Assembly (NCBI GenBank): GCA_902826945.1 | Contig: CADEGS010000070.1 | Location: 1-18,159, forward strand | Direction of reading: 5' to 3' | DNA from: an uncultured bacterium | GTDB taxonomy: Bacteria; Planctomycetota; UBA1135; GCA-002686595 | DNA length: 18,159 nt | Shown here: in pieces, positions 1-6,859 of the stretch | How the letters are laid out: each line of letters opens with the position of its first letter | Numbering within the stretch: the first letter of the stretch is position 1 | The notes under the pieces: model-generated | What the model saw: the letters and a program-made list of their open reading frames with translations, nothing else | What the model was told of the DNA's origin: nothing | Databases searched by the model: none | Made by a program: the position numbers and the translations under genes

Positions 1-1134
1 GAGAGCGTCCTGGTCCGGGGCGCGTGTCGCATCGCGCTCGGCCGCGCTGCGCCGCCCGGATGGTGCGAGACGCGCTTCCCCCTCGACAAGGGCGAGCCGC
101 CGGAGGTGGAGCGCTCGACCTGGCTCGCGCTCGCGCTGCGGCGCGACGCGGAGAAGGGCAGCGCGATCGAGCTCGCGCGCTTCGAGAGCCCCTCCAAGGG
201 AGCGACGTACCCGGCCGTCGTCGATCGTCGCGCGGACGCCGGAACGCTCGCCCTCGCGCGACGCAGGCTGCGCGAGCCCCTTCCTCCCGACGCCTACGGG
301 GACCTCGGCTGGAAGTCGCCCGCGGTCAAGGACGAGGTCTTCACGCGAGAGCTCTTGGTCCTGGTCGTCTTCGGGCCCGGGGCTCTCGTGGGCGCCGAGG
401 AGGCGGCGACCCTGCTCGCCTGGCTCGATCCGCGGAGCATGGAGGAGGCCTTTCTCGAGCGCGCGGCGGCGCACGCGCTCGGCCTCGCGGCGGCGGTCTC
501 GGACGCCATCGCGGCCGATCTGCTCGACGTCGCCCTGCGCGCGTCGGGGACGCGGCGGCTCCGTCTCCTCGAGTGCCTGTGCCGACAAGGCGGCCGCGAG
601 GGCGCGGTCGTCGGGCCGCTGTCGGCGTTCTTCCTGGAAGGAAGAGACGGCGAGCCCTCCGTCGAGGCCGACCGCCTCCTCGCGACGGATCTCCTGGAGG
701 ATCTCCTGCGCTCGTCCGACCCGAGCGCGCGCGAGGCCGCGACCTCGCTCGCGCAGAGCCTGTTCGCCGATCCGACGCGCGACTCGCTGCTGCGCTACGG
801 GCTGCTCTCGTCGCTGGTCGCGAGCGGTGCGCCGCCGCCCGCCGAGGTCCTGCTCGCCGCGCTGGACGGCGCCCAGGACGCCGATCTCCTGTTCCTCCTC
901 GCCGATGGCGCGCGGGCCATCGGCGCCAGCGATCCGGATCTGGCCCTGCGCCTCCTCGTGCGCATCCTGGGAAAGAGCGGTCTGTCCGAGGCGCAGCGCG
1001 TCGCGATCGTGAGCCGCATCGCGGCCATGCCGGGGCCGGCCGCCGGAGACGTCCTGTGGAAGCTCTCCGATCACGACCCCTCGCCGAGGGTCCGCGAGCG
1101 AGCTCGTGCCGCCATGCAGGCGAGAGACCGTTGA
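1..1134 (+). CDS. HEAT-like helical repeat protein, 3' part
   Basis: The frame is open from the first base to a TGA at 1132, so the gene starts outside the window and 377 C-terminal residues are visible. A GTG at 106 is only an internal candidate start, because the reading frame continues upstream without a stop. The protein has no recognisable catalytic motif. It is rich in Ala, Leu, Arg, Asp and Glu. Its second half reads as successive amphipathic helix pairs of about 35-40 residues, for example around LLAALDGAQDADLLFLLADG, and it ends with DHDPSPRVRERARAAMQARDR-type sequence typical of the last helix of HEAT or armadillo repeats. Such proteins are usually scaffolds. I infer a protein-protein interaction role and nothing more specific. 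It converges on the sigma factor gene with an 86-base gap that shows no strong terminator. Coding status is very likely; the family assignment is weak. Confidence 0.75.
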   Translation, partial: ESVLVRGACRIALGRAAPPGWCETRFPLDKGEPPEVERSTWLALALRRDAEKGSAIELARFESPSKGATYPAVVDRRADAGTLALARRRLREPLPPDAYGDLGWKSPAVKDEVFTRELLVLVVFGPGALVGAEEAATLLAWLDPRSMEEAFLERAAAHALGLAAAVSDAIAADLLDVALRASGTRRLRLLECLCRQGGREGAVVGPLSAFFLEGRDGEPSVEADRLLATDLLEDLLRSSDPSAREAATSLAQSLFADPTRDSLLRYGLLSSLVASGAPPPAEVLLAALDGAQDADLLFLLADGARAIGASDPDLALRLLVRILGKSGLSEAQRVAIVSRIAAMPGPAAGDVLWKLSDHDPSPRVRERARAAMQARDR

Positions 1135-1220
1135 AGCGCCGTTCACGCGACGGCGTGCGCGTCTCCCTCTCCGCGGTCCCGTCGCCGGGGCACCCACGAA
1201 CGCCGCCTGGCCATCGGCCT

Positions 1221-1823
1221 TCAGCGCTCGTCGTCCGACTCGCCGATCTCCTGCCGCAGCGCGCGCCGGGCGCGTGAGTGGAGGCGGCGCGCGGCCTCGT
1301 CGGAGCGGTCCAGGATCGCGCCGATCGTCCTCCACGAGAGACCGCAGAAGCCGCGCAGGACCAGGCTCGCGCGCTGCTCGAAGGAAAGGCGGGCCAGGGC
1401 GCGCAGCCGCTCGGCAGCGAGCTCGCGCGCCTCGCGCCGCGCGCCCGGGTCGGCTGGCGCGGGAGTGGCGCGGAGCTGCTCGAGGTCGAGCGCGACCTGG
1501 CTCGCCGGCAAGGTCGTCTCGCGCCGCGGTCGCGTGCGCGGACGAGCCTGCGCGGCGAGCGAGAGGATGCGGTGGTCGGCCAGGCTGCCGAGCCATGCCT
1601 GGGGAGAGGTCCGCAGGTCGGGCGGCCGGGCGTGCTCGAGCGCTTGCACGAGGACGTCCTGCAGCACGTCCTCGGGATCGTGGAGCGCCGTCAGGCGCGG
1701 ACCCATTCGATGGCGGATGCGGCGGAGGAGAGCGGAGCGCCATCGCTCCGCCTCCTCCGCCTGCGGCAGCGCCCCCTCGCGAGCGCCACCAGGGGGGCCT
1801 AGTTCGTCCGAGAGGCCGTCCAA
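1221..1823 (-). CDS. ECF-type RNA polymerase sigma factor
   Basis: An extracytoplasmic-function sigma factor of about 200 residues, the usual length for the family. It directs RNA polymerase to a dedicated set of promoters. Region 2 lies around residues 27-95 and contains RIRHRMGPRL followed by HDPEDVLQDVLVQALEH, the core-binding and -10-recognition helices. A linker rich in Arg and Pro follows. Region 4 (about residues 140-190) has LRALARLSFEQRASLVLRGF and then LSWRTIGAILDRS, a helix-turn-helix for the -35 element. I chose the TTG at 1823 because it leaves a short N-terminus and has AGGGA about 7 bases upstream. GTG at 1862 is an alternative, and the ATG inside region 2 is too late. The open frame continues far upstream, but that part is arginine-rich and not convincing. 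No anti-sigma factor or zinc-binding partner is adjacent. The region 2 wording resembles ECF factors of Planctomycetota, which is my recollection rather than a search. Confidence 0.85.
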   Translation of the reverse strand: MDGLSDELGPPGGAREGALPQAEEAERWRSALLRRIRHRMGPRLTALHDPEDVLQDVLVQALEHARPPDLRTSPQAWLGSLADHRILSLAAQARPRTRPRRETTLPASQVALDLEQLRATPAPADPGARREARELAAERLRALARLSFEQRASLVLRGFCGLSWRTIGAILDRSDEAARRLHSRARRALRQEIGESDDER

Positions 1824-2264
1824 CCGCGTTCCCTGTGCGGGGCGCGTCGGGCGCGGCCGCACCGTGGAGAGGTCGATCCGGGCATGGAGCGGGCGAGGAA
1901 TCACCGCGAGTTGCACGCCGCGGCGCGGAGCGCACGAGGAGCGCGCGGCCGAGGCGATGGCGCGAAGAGAGACAGTCGATTTCGCGCCCGGTTGCAGCGC
2001 GGATCGACCTTCCACGGCGGGGTTGTCCCTCCTCCCTCCGCACCGGCGCCGAGTCGGGCTCGCGACGGGTCGCTGCGCGCGCAGCGGCTCGCCTCCGGTC
2101 TCGGTGAGGATCGGTCTGCCGCGATCGGCCTCGGCCGGTGGTGACGGGCCGCGGCGTCTTCGTGTCCGTCGCGCAGGGCCGGCTCGCCGATTCGAGCGCA
2201 CCGCAAGGCGTGGCGGGTCCCCTCGCGCGCCGGTGCGGGGCGCGAGCGCGAGGGGCTGAGAGCG
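1824..2264. other. Divergent intergenic region, no gene seen
   Basis: This 441-base stretch lies between the sigma factor start (- strand) and the next + strand start. Short frames on both strands here are arginine- and proline-rich with no domain-like pattern, so I call no gene. It must hold the sigma factor promoter and probably that of the gene at 2265, but I see no convincing -35/-10 pair. The least GC-rich part is roughly 1960-2000. GAGGGG at 2250-2255 serves as the ribosome binding site of the gene at 2265. Confidence 0.5.
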
Positions 2265-2945
2265 ATGGCCTCGCGCTCGAGCCGGCAGCACGGCCTGCCC
2301 GCACCCGCTGCGACGCGCGGCTCGGGGACGCACGGTGCGGCGGGCGGGGCGGCGAGCCATGCCTCCCTCCGGGCTGCCTCGGGCGGCGCGCGAGCGGGAC
2401 GCTCCTCCGTCGCGCGGGAAGCGTCGGACGCCTCCGGCGAACGCGACGCAGCCTCTCCGGAGCACGACCGGCTCGTGGCGCTGTGCGCGGCGGCGCTGCG
2501 CGAGCGGGCGCTGCTGCTCGATCCCGAGCGCGTGGCGGCGCGCCTCCGGCGCCCCCGGCACGGCGCTCGCGGCGGTGGACCCTCCGCGGTCGGGGCCGCG
2601 CTGGTCGCCGGCCTCGACGCGGCGCTGCGGCGGCTCGAGGCGGAGGATCGCTCCGCCGAGCGACGCGCCGCGCGCTCCGACGCGCTCGGAGGCGCTCACG
2701 CCCTCCTGGTGCAGGCCTTCGGAATCCCGCCGGAGCGCGCGCGCGCCGCCGCGCTCGCCTTCAACGCGCTCGCGCGCGAGTCGCGCGAGGCATTCTTCGC
2801 GTGCGTCGTCACCGGACGCACGCCAGCGCCGGACCGGCGCACCGCGGCGCGCGTGCGGCGCGCCCTCGAGGCGCTCTTCCTCGCCTCCGGTCCGCGGGCG
2901 GCCTGCGCGCCCGGAGGGCGGGACGCTCCAACGGACCGAGGCTGA
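2265..2945 (+). CDS. Hypothetical helical protein, possible sigma-like C-terminus
   Basis: I do not recognise this 226-residue protein. Residues 1-68 are low complexity (Ala, Gly, Ser, Arg) and may be a disordered tail. From about residue 69 (HDRLVALCAAALRERALLL) the sequence becomes regularly helical. It contains FGIPPERARAAALAFNALAR, then SREAFFACVVTGRTP and RVRRALEALFLAS. The last part looks like the helix-loop-helix of a sigma region 4, in which a segment of the form 'ALxxxxREAF' precedes a short recognition helix. This is inference only, since no region 2 is present. ATG 2265 is supported by GAGGGG at 2250-2255, nine bases upstream; GTG at 2475 would keep only the helical part. It lies 175 bases upstream of the HD-GYP gene on the same strand and 441 bases from the divergent sigma gene. 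Both positions would suit a regulatory role. Confidence 0.6.
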   Translation: MASRSSRQHGLPAPAATRGSGTHGAAGGAASHASLRAASGGARAGRSSVAREASDASGERDAASPEHDRLVALCAAALRERALLLDPERVAARLRRPRHGARGGGPSAVGAALVAGLDAALRRLEAEDRSAERRAARSDALGGAHALLVQAFGIPPERARAAALAFNALARESREAFFACVVTGRTPAPDRRTAARVRRALEALFLASGPRAACAPGGRDAPTDRG

Positions 2946-3060
2946 GCCGGCTCGCGACCGCGCGCGGTGTCGCGGCCGCCCGGCCCTTCCTTCCCGCGTC
3001 CTGCGCGCCCGGAGCCCCTTCCGGAGACCGGAGCGGAACCCGCTCAAGGCCCGCTCCCCG

Positions 3061-3120
3061 GAGGTTCGAAGGAGGGAGCCGGGAAAGCCCTTCCCGCCAG
3101 CGGACCGGCCCAGCCTCCAC
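3061..3120 (+). promoter_or_regulatory. HD-GYP leader: distant SD-like tract and hairpin
   Basis: The bases 3061-3078 contain two SD-like blocks (GGAGG and AGGAGGG), but they end more than 40 bases before the ATG at 3121. A perfect hairpin lies between them and the start: CGGGAA at 3081-3086, loop AGCCC, TTCCCG at 3092-3097. Directly ahead of the ATG there is no SD. Folding of the hairpin could bring the SD closer in space, or the gene may be read without an SD. Both ideas are inference. Confidence 0.3.
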
Positions 3121-4602
3121 ATGAATCGCAAGGTGCTCGTGGCGGAGCGCGCCGGCGGATCCGGCGACCTCGTGCGCATGCTCGGCGCGTCCTACGACGT
3201 GCGCTCGGTGGCGAGCGGCGCGGACGCCCTCTCGGCCTGCCACGCCCAGGGTCCGTTCGCCGCCGTGCTGGCCGGCGAGGCGCTCGAGGACATGCGCGGC
3301 GTCGCGCTCCTGAGCGGCCTGAAGCGCTCGTTCCCCGACACCGTGCGCGTCCTGGTGGCCGACTCGGGCACGCTCGAGGAGGCGATCCAGGCGCTGCACG
3401 AGGGCGCGATCTTCCGCTTCCTGCGCCGGCCGCTCGACGAGCGACTGCTGTGCGACGCGCTCGAGGCGGGCCTCCTGCGCTTCCGCCAGGCGCAGGCCGA
3501 GCGGCTGTTCACCGAGCAGCTCCAGTTCTCGCGCGAGGCGCTCCTGACGCTGACCGAGACGCTCGAGCGACGCCTCTCGGAGCAGGTCGCGCGCGTGCAG
3601 GGCCTGCAGGAGTTCTCGTTCCGCCTGAACCAGACGCACTCGCTCGGCGACGTGGCGCGGCTGGCGGCGGAGAGCACCTCGCGCCTGCTCGGCGGGCGCG
3701 GCGTGCTGGTCGAGCTCGACACCTCGGGCTCGCTCTCGGTGCGCGCCAGCCACGGGCCGGAGCTCTCGCGCGACCGCCACGTGCAGCCGATCACGGCCAG
3801 CGACGGCCCGATCGGGGCGATCGAGATCGACCGCCACGTGCCCGGCGGCGTGGAGCTGCGCGACGCCGACCTCGAGTTCCTGGCCTCGATCGCCGCGGCC
3901 GCCGCCATCGCCGCGCGCAACCAGATCCACCGCCGCGAGCGCGACGACGCGCAGCACGCCACGATCTTCGCCCTGGCCGGGCTGGCCGAGTACCGCGACG
4001 ACGAGACCGGCCGCCACCTCGAGCGCGTGGCCGAGTACTGCCGCCTGATCGCGATCGGGCTGCGCATCGACGGGCACTACCTCGACCAGATCACCGAGAC
4101 GTTCCTGGACGACCTCGTGCTCTCGGCGCCGCTGCACGACATCGGCAAGGTCGGCATCCCCGACTCGATCCTGTTCAAGCCCGGCCGGCTCGACGAGGAC
4201 GAGTGGGAGATCATGCGCAAGCACACGACGATCGGGGCGGAGACGCTGCTCAGCGCGCTCGAGACGAGCGGCGAGCGCGGCTTCCTGCGCATGGGGCACG
4301 AGATCGCCTGGTGCCACCACGAGCGCTGGGACGGCGCCGGCTACCCGCGCGGGCTGGCGGGGCTCGAGATCCCGCTCTCCGCGCGCATCATGTCGGTCGC
4401 CGACTGCTACGACGCGCTGACGACCTGGCGTCCGTACAAGGACCCCTGGCCGCACGAGAAGGCGGTCGACTACATCCGCACGCACGGCGGCACGCAGTTC
4501 GACCCGCACGTCGTCGCGGCCTTCCTCGCGCGCGAGCTCGAGGCCGACCGCGTGCGCCGCTGCCTGGCAGACGAGCCGGCGCGCGCCGGCTCGTCCGCCT
4601 GA
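3121..4602 (+). CDS. Pseudo-receiver / GAF-like / HD-GYP c-di-GMP phosphodiesterase
   Basis: A cytoplasmic signalling protein of 493 residues. Residues 1-120 have the fold pattern of a response-regulator receiver, but key residues are changed. The Asp phosphoacceptor position is Gly52 (FAAVLAG), the acidic pair is Glu9-Arg10, the switch Thr/Ser is Ala80 and the conserved Lys is Arg103 (FLRRP). Residues 121-165 look like a coiled coil. Residues 171-268 resemble a GAF domain. The HD-GYP domain (about 275-475) is intact: HDIGK with H339-D340, HHERWDGAGYP at 399-409, VADCYDALTTWRPYK at 426-440, and FDP at 460-462. The family hydrolyses cyclic di-GMP to pGpG or GMP at a metal centre. ATG 3121 begins exactly at the receiver-like domain. 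Upstream sequence in this frame is arginine-rich and looks non-coding. Because the receiver probably cannot be phosphorylated in the normal way, the GAF-like domain or a partner may carry the signal. Confidence 0.92.
   Translation: MNRKVLVAERAGGSGDLVRMLGASYDVRSVASGADALSACHAQGPFAAVLAGEALEDMRGVALLSGLKRSFPDTVRVLVADSGTLEEAIQALHEGAIFRFLRRPLDERLLCDALEAGLLRFRQAQAERLFTEQLQFSREALLTLTETLERRLSEQVARVQGLQEFSFRLNQTHSLGDVARLAAESTSRLLGGRGVLVELDTSGSLSVRASHGPELSRDRHVQPITASDGPIGAIEIDRHVPGGVELRDADLEFLASIAAAAAIAARNQIHRRERDDAQHATIFALAGLAEYRDDETGRHLERVAEYCRLIAIGLRIDGHYLDQITETFLDDLVLSAPLHDIGKVGIPDSILFKPGRLDEDEWEIMRKHTTIGAETLLSALETSGERGFLRMGHEIAWCHHERWDGAGYPRGLAGLEIPLSARIMSVADCYDALTTWRPYKDPWPHEKAVDYIRTHGGTQFDPHVVAAFLARELEADRVRRCLADEPARAGSSA
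4570..4595. repeat. 26-base perfect palindrome at the end of the HD-GYP gene
   Basis: Bases 4570-4595 read the same on both strands (13-base arms with no spacer, beginning GACGAGCCGGC). They encode the last residues DEPARAGSS of the HD-GYP protein. This is the first of three consecutive inverted repeats and lies one base before the large hairpin. Confidence 0.85.
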
Positions 4603-4659
4603 GCGACGAGGCCCCGGGCCGCTCGCGACGCGAGCGGCCCGGGGCCTCGTCGCTCAGGC
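4597..4659. terminator. 31-bp perfect stem inverted repeat, likely terminator
   Basis: Arms 4597-4627 and 4629-4659 are exact reverse complements with a single A (4628) between them; I checked them base by base. In RNA a few central pairs would open to form the loop. The stem includes the HD-GYP stop codon (4600-4602). No T tract follows on either side, so a classical intrinsic terminator is not shown. A bidirectional terminator, a 3'-end stabiliser, a protein-binding palindrome or a remnant of a mobile repeat are all possible. The length and perfection of the stem exceed those of ordinary terminators. Confidence 0.7.
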
Positions 4660-4679
4660 CCGCGGCCGCATGGCCGCGG
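4660..4679. repeat. 8-bp stem hairpin, third of the cluster
   Basis: CCGCGGCC at 4660-4667 and GGCCGCGG at 4672-4679 are perfect complements around the loop GCAT. It directly abuts the 31-bp inverted repeat and completes a run of three dyads spanning 4570-4679. Confidence 0.7.
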
Positions 4680-4930
4680 CCGGCGCGCCAGCGCCGCAAC
4701 GCCGTAGGCCTCGTCGCGCCGCAGGCGCGACCCCATCGTCGCGCAGCGACGGAAGCACGCGCCAGGGGACCGGCATCCACCGTCCGCGCCCCCCCGGCAC
4801 GCGTCCCGCAGCACGCTCCCCAAGACACGCGTCCCGCCCGCCCGCCCCGCGGCACCGCAAGCCCCCGCCCTCTCCGCGCGCTCCCGCGTCCGTTGCGCGC
4901 GCCCGCTCGCCGCCGCACAGTGTCGCGCCG
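4680..4930. other. Intergenic region before the MFS gene
   Basis: The MFS frame is open through this stretch. Its translation is rich in Pro, Arg, Ser and Ala with no helix pattern, however, and ahead of a first transmembrane segment I regard it as untranslated. I see no convincing promoter or second gene here. Confidence 0.45.
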
Positions 4931-6169
4931 GTGCAGAGCTGGAAGCGGACCTACTGGGCCGTCTTCGCCGCCAACCTCGTGACGGCGGTGGGGATGATGA
5001 GCTTCCTGCCCTTCTTCCCCTCGCTGCTCGAGGAGCTCGGCCTGCGCGACCCGGGCGCGATCGCCGCCTGGACCGGCGCGGTGTTCGGCGCGGCGCCGCT
5101 GGCGGCGGCGGTGATGGGGCCGGTGTGGGGCTCGATCGGCGACCGCCTGGGGCGCAAGGCGATGGTGCTGCGCGCGCTGCTCGCGATCAGCTTCTTCGTC
5201 GGCTGCATCGGCTTCGTGCGCACGCCGCTCCAGCTCCTGTGCCTGCGGCTGTGCCAGGGCGTGTTCTCCGGCTTCGTGCCGCCCTCGATGACGCTGGTCT
5301 CGATCGCCGCGCCGCGCGAGGTGCAGGGGCGCGTCTCCGGCACGCTGCAGGCGTCGCTCGCCGCGGGCAGCATCGTGGGGCCGTTGCTCGGCGCGTGGGT
5401 GCAGGGGCTGTGGGGCATCCGCAGCATCTTCTTCGTCGTCTCGGCGCTGTCCCTGGTCGGCGCGCTGCTCGTCTTCCTGCTGGCGAGCGAGGACGAGGGC
5501 CTGCGCGAGACGCTCGAGCGCTTCTCGGCCGGCTCGCTCTTGGCCGGCGTGCTGGCCGACCTGCGGCTCCTGCTCGAGAACCCGCGCGTGCGCCGGGCGC
5601 TGCTCGTGCTCTTCTGCGTGCAGTTCGGCTGCGGCGCGACGAACCCGCTGCTCGAGCTCCTGGTCGGCTCGCTCGGCCACGAGGGCGAGGCGCGCCGCAC
5701 GCTGACCGCGTGGCTCTTCACCGCCACGGCCGCGGCGGGGCTCTTCGCGACGCCCCTGTGGGGGCGCGCGGGCGACCGCTACGGCCACCTGCGGACGATG
5801 CTCGCGGCGGCCGCGGGGGCGGCCCTCGCGCTGGCGGTGCACGCGGCGGCGGCGGCCTACGCGGTGGTGCTCGGCGCGCGCCTGCTGCAAGGGCTCACGG
5901 CGACCGGGACGACGGCGGCCTCGAGCGGCGTGGCCGCGACCGAGACGGCGCCCGAGCGCCGCGGCGGCGCCTTCGGCGCCATGTTCAGCGCGCGCGCGCT
6001 CGCGCTCTCGCTCGGCTCGCTCTGCGGCGGGGCGTTGGCCTCCGCCGTGGGGGTGCGTAGGCTCTTCGCCGCCGCCTCGGTGACGATCGCCGTGGCCATC
6101 CTGGCCCTGCGCCTGCGCGGACGGCGCTCGGCCTCCTCCGCCCCCGGTCCGCGAGCCACCCTGCCATGA
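4931..6169 (+). CDS. MFS exporter, MdtG-like drug efflux family
   Basis: An inner-membrane major facilitator superfamily transporter of 412 residues with about 12 hydrophobic segments, the normal size. Motif A is GSIGDRLGRKA (residues 67-77) in the loop between helices 2 and 3. The RxxQG element RLCQG is at 106-110. The antiporter-type motif C, AAGSIVGPLLGAW, is at about 144-156, which points to proton-coupled export. A second-half copy of motif A reads GRAGDRYGH. A charged loop (SEDEGLRETLERFS) lies between the two halves. The pattern resembles MdtG-type multidrug exporters, but the substrate cannot be inferred. GTG 4931 was chosen because it places MQSWKRTYWAVFAANLV directly before helix 1. 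The open frame extends to 4670 but is Pro/Arg-rich. No clear SD is visible. The TGA stop overlaps the ATG of the next gene (ATGA), so the two are probably translated together. Confidence 0.9.
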   Translation: MQSWKRTYWAVFAANLVTAVGMMSFLPFFPSLLEELGLRDPGAIAAWTGAVFGAAPLAAAVMGPVWGSIGDRLGRKAMVLRALLAISFFVGCIGFVRTPLQLLCLRLCQGVFSGFVPPSMTLVSIAAPREVQGRVSGTLQASLAAGSIVGPLLGAWVQGLWGIRSIFFVVSALSLVGALLVFLLASEDEGLRETLERFSAGSLLAGVLADLRLLLENPRVRRALLVLFCVQFGCGATNPLLELLVGSLGHEGEARRTLTAWLFTATAAAGLFATPLWGRAGDRYGHLRTMLAAAAGAALALAVHAAAAAYAVVLGARLLQGLTATGTTAASSGVAATETAPERRGGAFGAMFSARALALSLGSLCGGALASAVGVRRLFAAASVTIAVAILALRLRGRRSASSAPGPRATLP

Positions 6170-6783
6170 AAGCCACCCGCACCACGCTCCTCCTGGTCAC
6201 CTGCGCGCTCGCCGGCTCGCTCTCCGCGGGCCGCGCTCCGACCGTCCGCGACGAGGGCTGGAAGCCCTGGCAGTTCGGGACGAACGAGCTCTACGAGCTG
6301 CGCATGGTCGATCGCTCCGACGCCGCCGCGACGCCGGTCGGGCTCGTGCTCGACATCCGTCCCGAGGCCGCCAAGGACGGCCTGGAGCAGGTCTCGGTCA
6401 GCTACACGACCCGCGTGCAGATGCCGGCCTCCGAGCTCGGCCCGCAGACCGCCTTCGGCGGCGCCTTCGCCGGCATCGGCCTGGGACCCGCGATGCTGCT
6501 CATGAACCCGATGATGGTCGGGTTCATGGACCAGGTCGAGCTGAAGGTCGGCGAGAAGATGGCGCTCTTCGGCGCGGGGCGCATCGAGGTCACCGGCAAG
6601 AAGGAGATCGCCGGCTACGAGGGCTTCGTGTGCAAGTTCTTCGGGCCCAAGCAGCAGAACGAGCCGCTGCAGTTCGAGTGCACGGTGCACCCCGACCTGG
6701 CCATCCCGCTGGAGAGCATCACCTACGACCCGAGCGGCCAGACGACCTGGGAGATCCAGCTCGTGCGCCACGAGAAGCGCTGA
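6166..6783 (+). CDS. Secreted hypothetical protein coupled to the MFS gene
   Basis: A 205-residue protein with a cleavable signal peptide: MKATR, a hydrophobic core LLLVTCALAGSL, and likely cleavage near residues 21-24. It should therefore be periplasmic. I do not recognise the family with certainty. The pattern TGKKEIAGYEGFVCKFFG (about 143-160), with a later ECTVHPDLAIPLESITYD segment, recalls small DUF4412/DUF3108-like periplasmic proteins, in which a 'tkkiaGy' strand and a 'lPl' motif recur. Cys156 and Cys172 are the only cysteines after the signal and could form a disulphide. A Gly/Met-rich hydrophobic stretch at residues 97-121 may be a second membrane-contacting segment. The start overlaps the MFS stop by four bases, so co-translation with the exporter is likely. 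Its role in transport is unknown. Confidence 0.8.
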   Translation: MKATRTTLLLVTCALAGSLSAGRAPTVRDEGWKPWQFGTNELYELRMVDRSDAAATPVGLVLDIRPEAAKDGLEQVSVSYTTRVQMPASELGPQTAFGGAFAGIGLGPAMLLMNPMMVGFMDQVELKVGEKMALFGAGRIEVTGKKEIAGYEGFVCKFFGPKQQNEPLQFECTVHPDLAIPLESITYDPSGQTTWEIQLVRHEKR

Positions 6784-6796
6784 GGCGCGAGCCCGG

Positions 6797-6822
6797 GGGT
6801 CCTCGCGCGTCGCGAGGATCCC
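6797..6822. terminator. Hairpin between convergent genes
   Basis: GGGTCCTCGCG at 6797-6807 pairs with 6811-6822, giving an 11-bp stem with one bulged T and the loop CGT. It lies in the 76-base gap between a + strand stop (6783) and a - strand stop (6860). It lacks a T tract, as do the other hairpins in this window, and may end transcription from both sides. Confidence 0.6.
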
Positions 6823-6859
6823 GCTCGCGCGGCCCTCTCCGACCCCGCCGCGCGTCCCT

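Noticed and set aside
24..1277. 417-residue + strand frame at the left edge
   Set aside because: It is Arg/Gly/Pro-rich and out of phase. The frame ending at 1134 has ordinary protein composition with helix pairs.
1884..2206. Short frames on both strands in the divergent spacer
   Set aside because: They have low-complexity composition, no ribosome binding site and no recognisable family.
1824..3179. Long N-terminal extension of the sigma factor frame on the - strand
   Set aside because: It is arginine/glycine-rich without a domain and overlaps the better + strand gene at 2265-2945. Sigma factors of this type are about 200 residues.
2809..4509. 566-residue - strand frame opposite the HD-GYP gene
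   Set aside because: Antisense of a gene with complete catalytic motifs; no domain pattern.
4388..5890. 500-residue - strand frame opposite the MFS gene
   Set aside because: It is full of His/Arg/Glu/Gln runs typical of the antisense of a GC-rich gene. The + strand shows clear MFS motifs.
6784..6859. Possible attachment or recombination site at the convergent gap
   Set aside because: It is a simple short hairpin between converging genes; a terminator explains it better.
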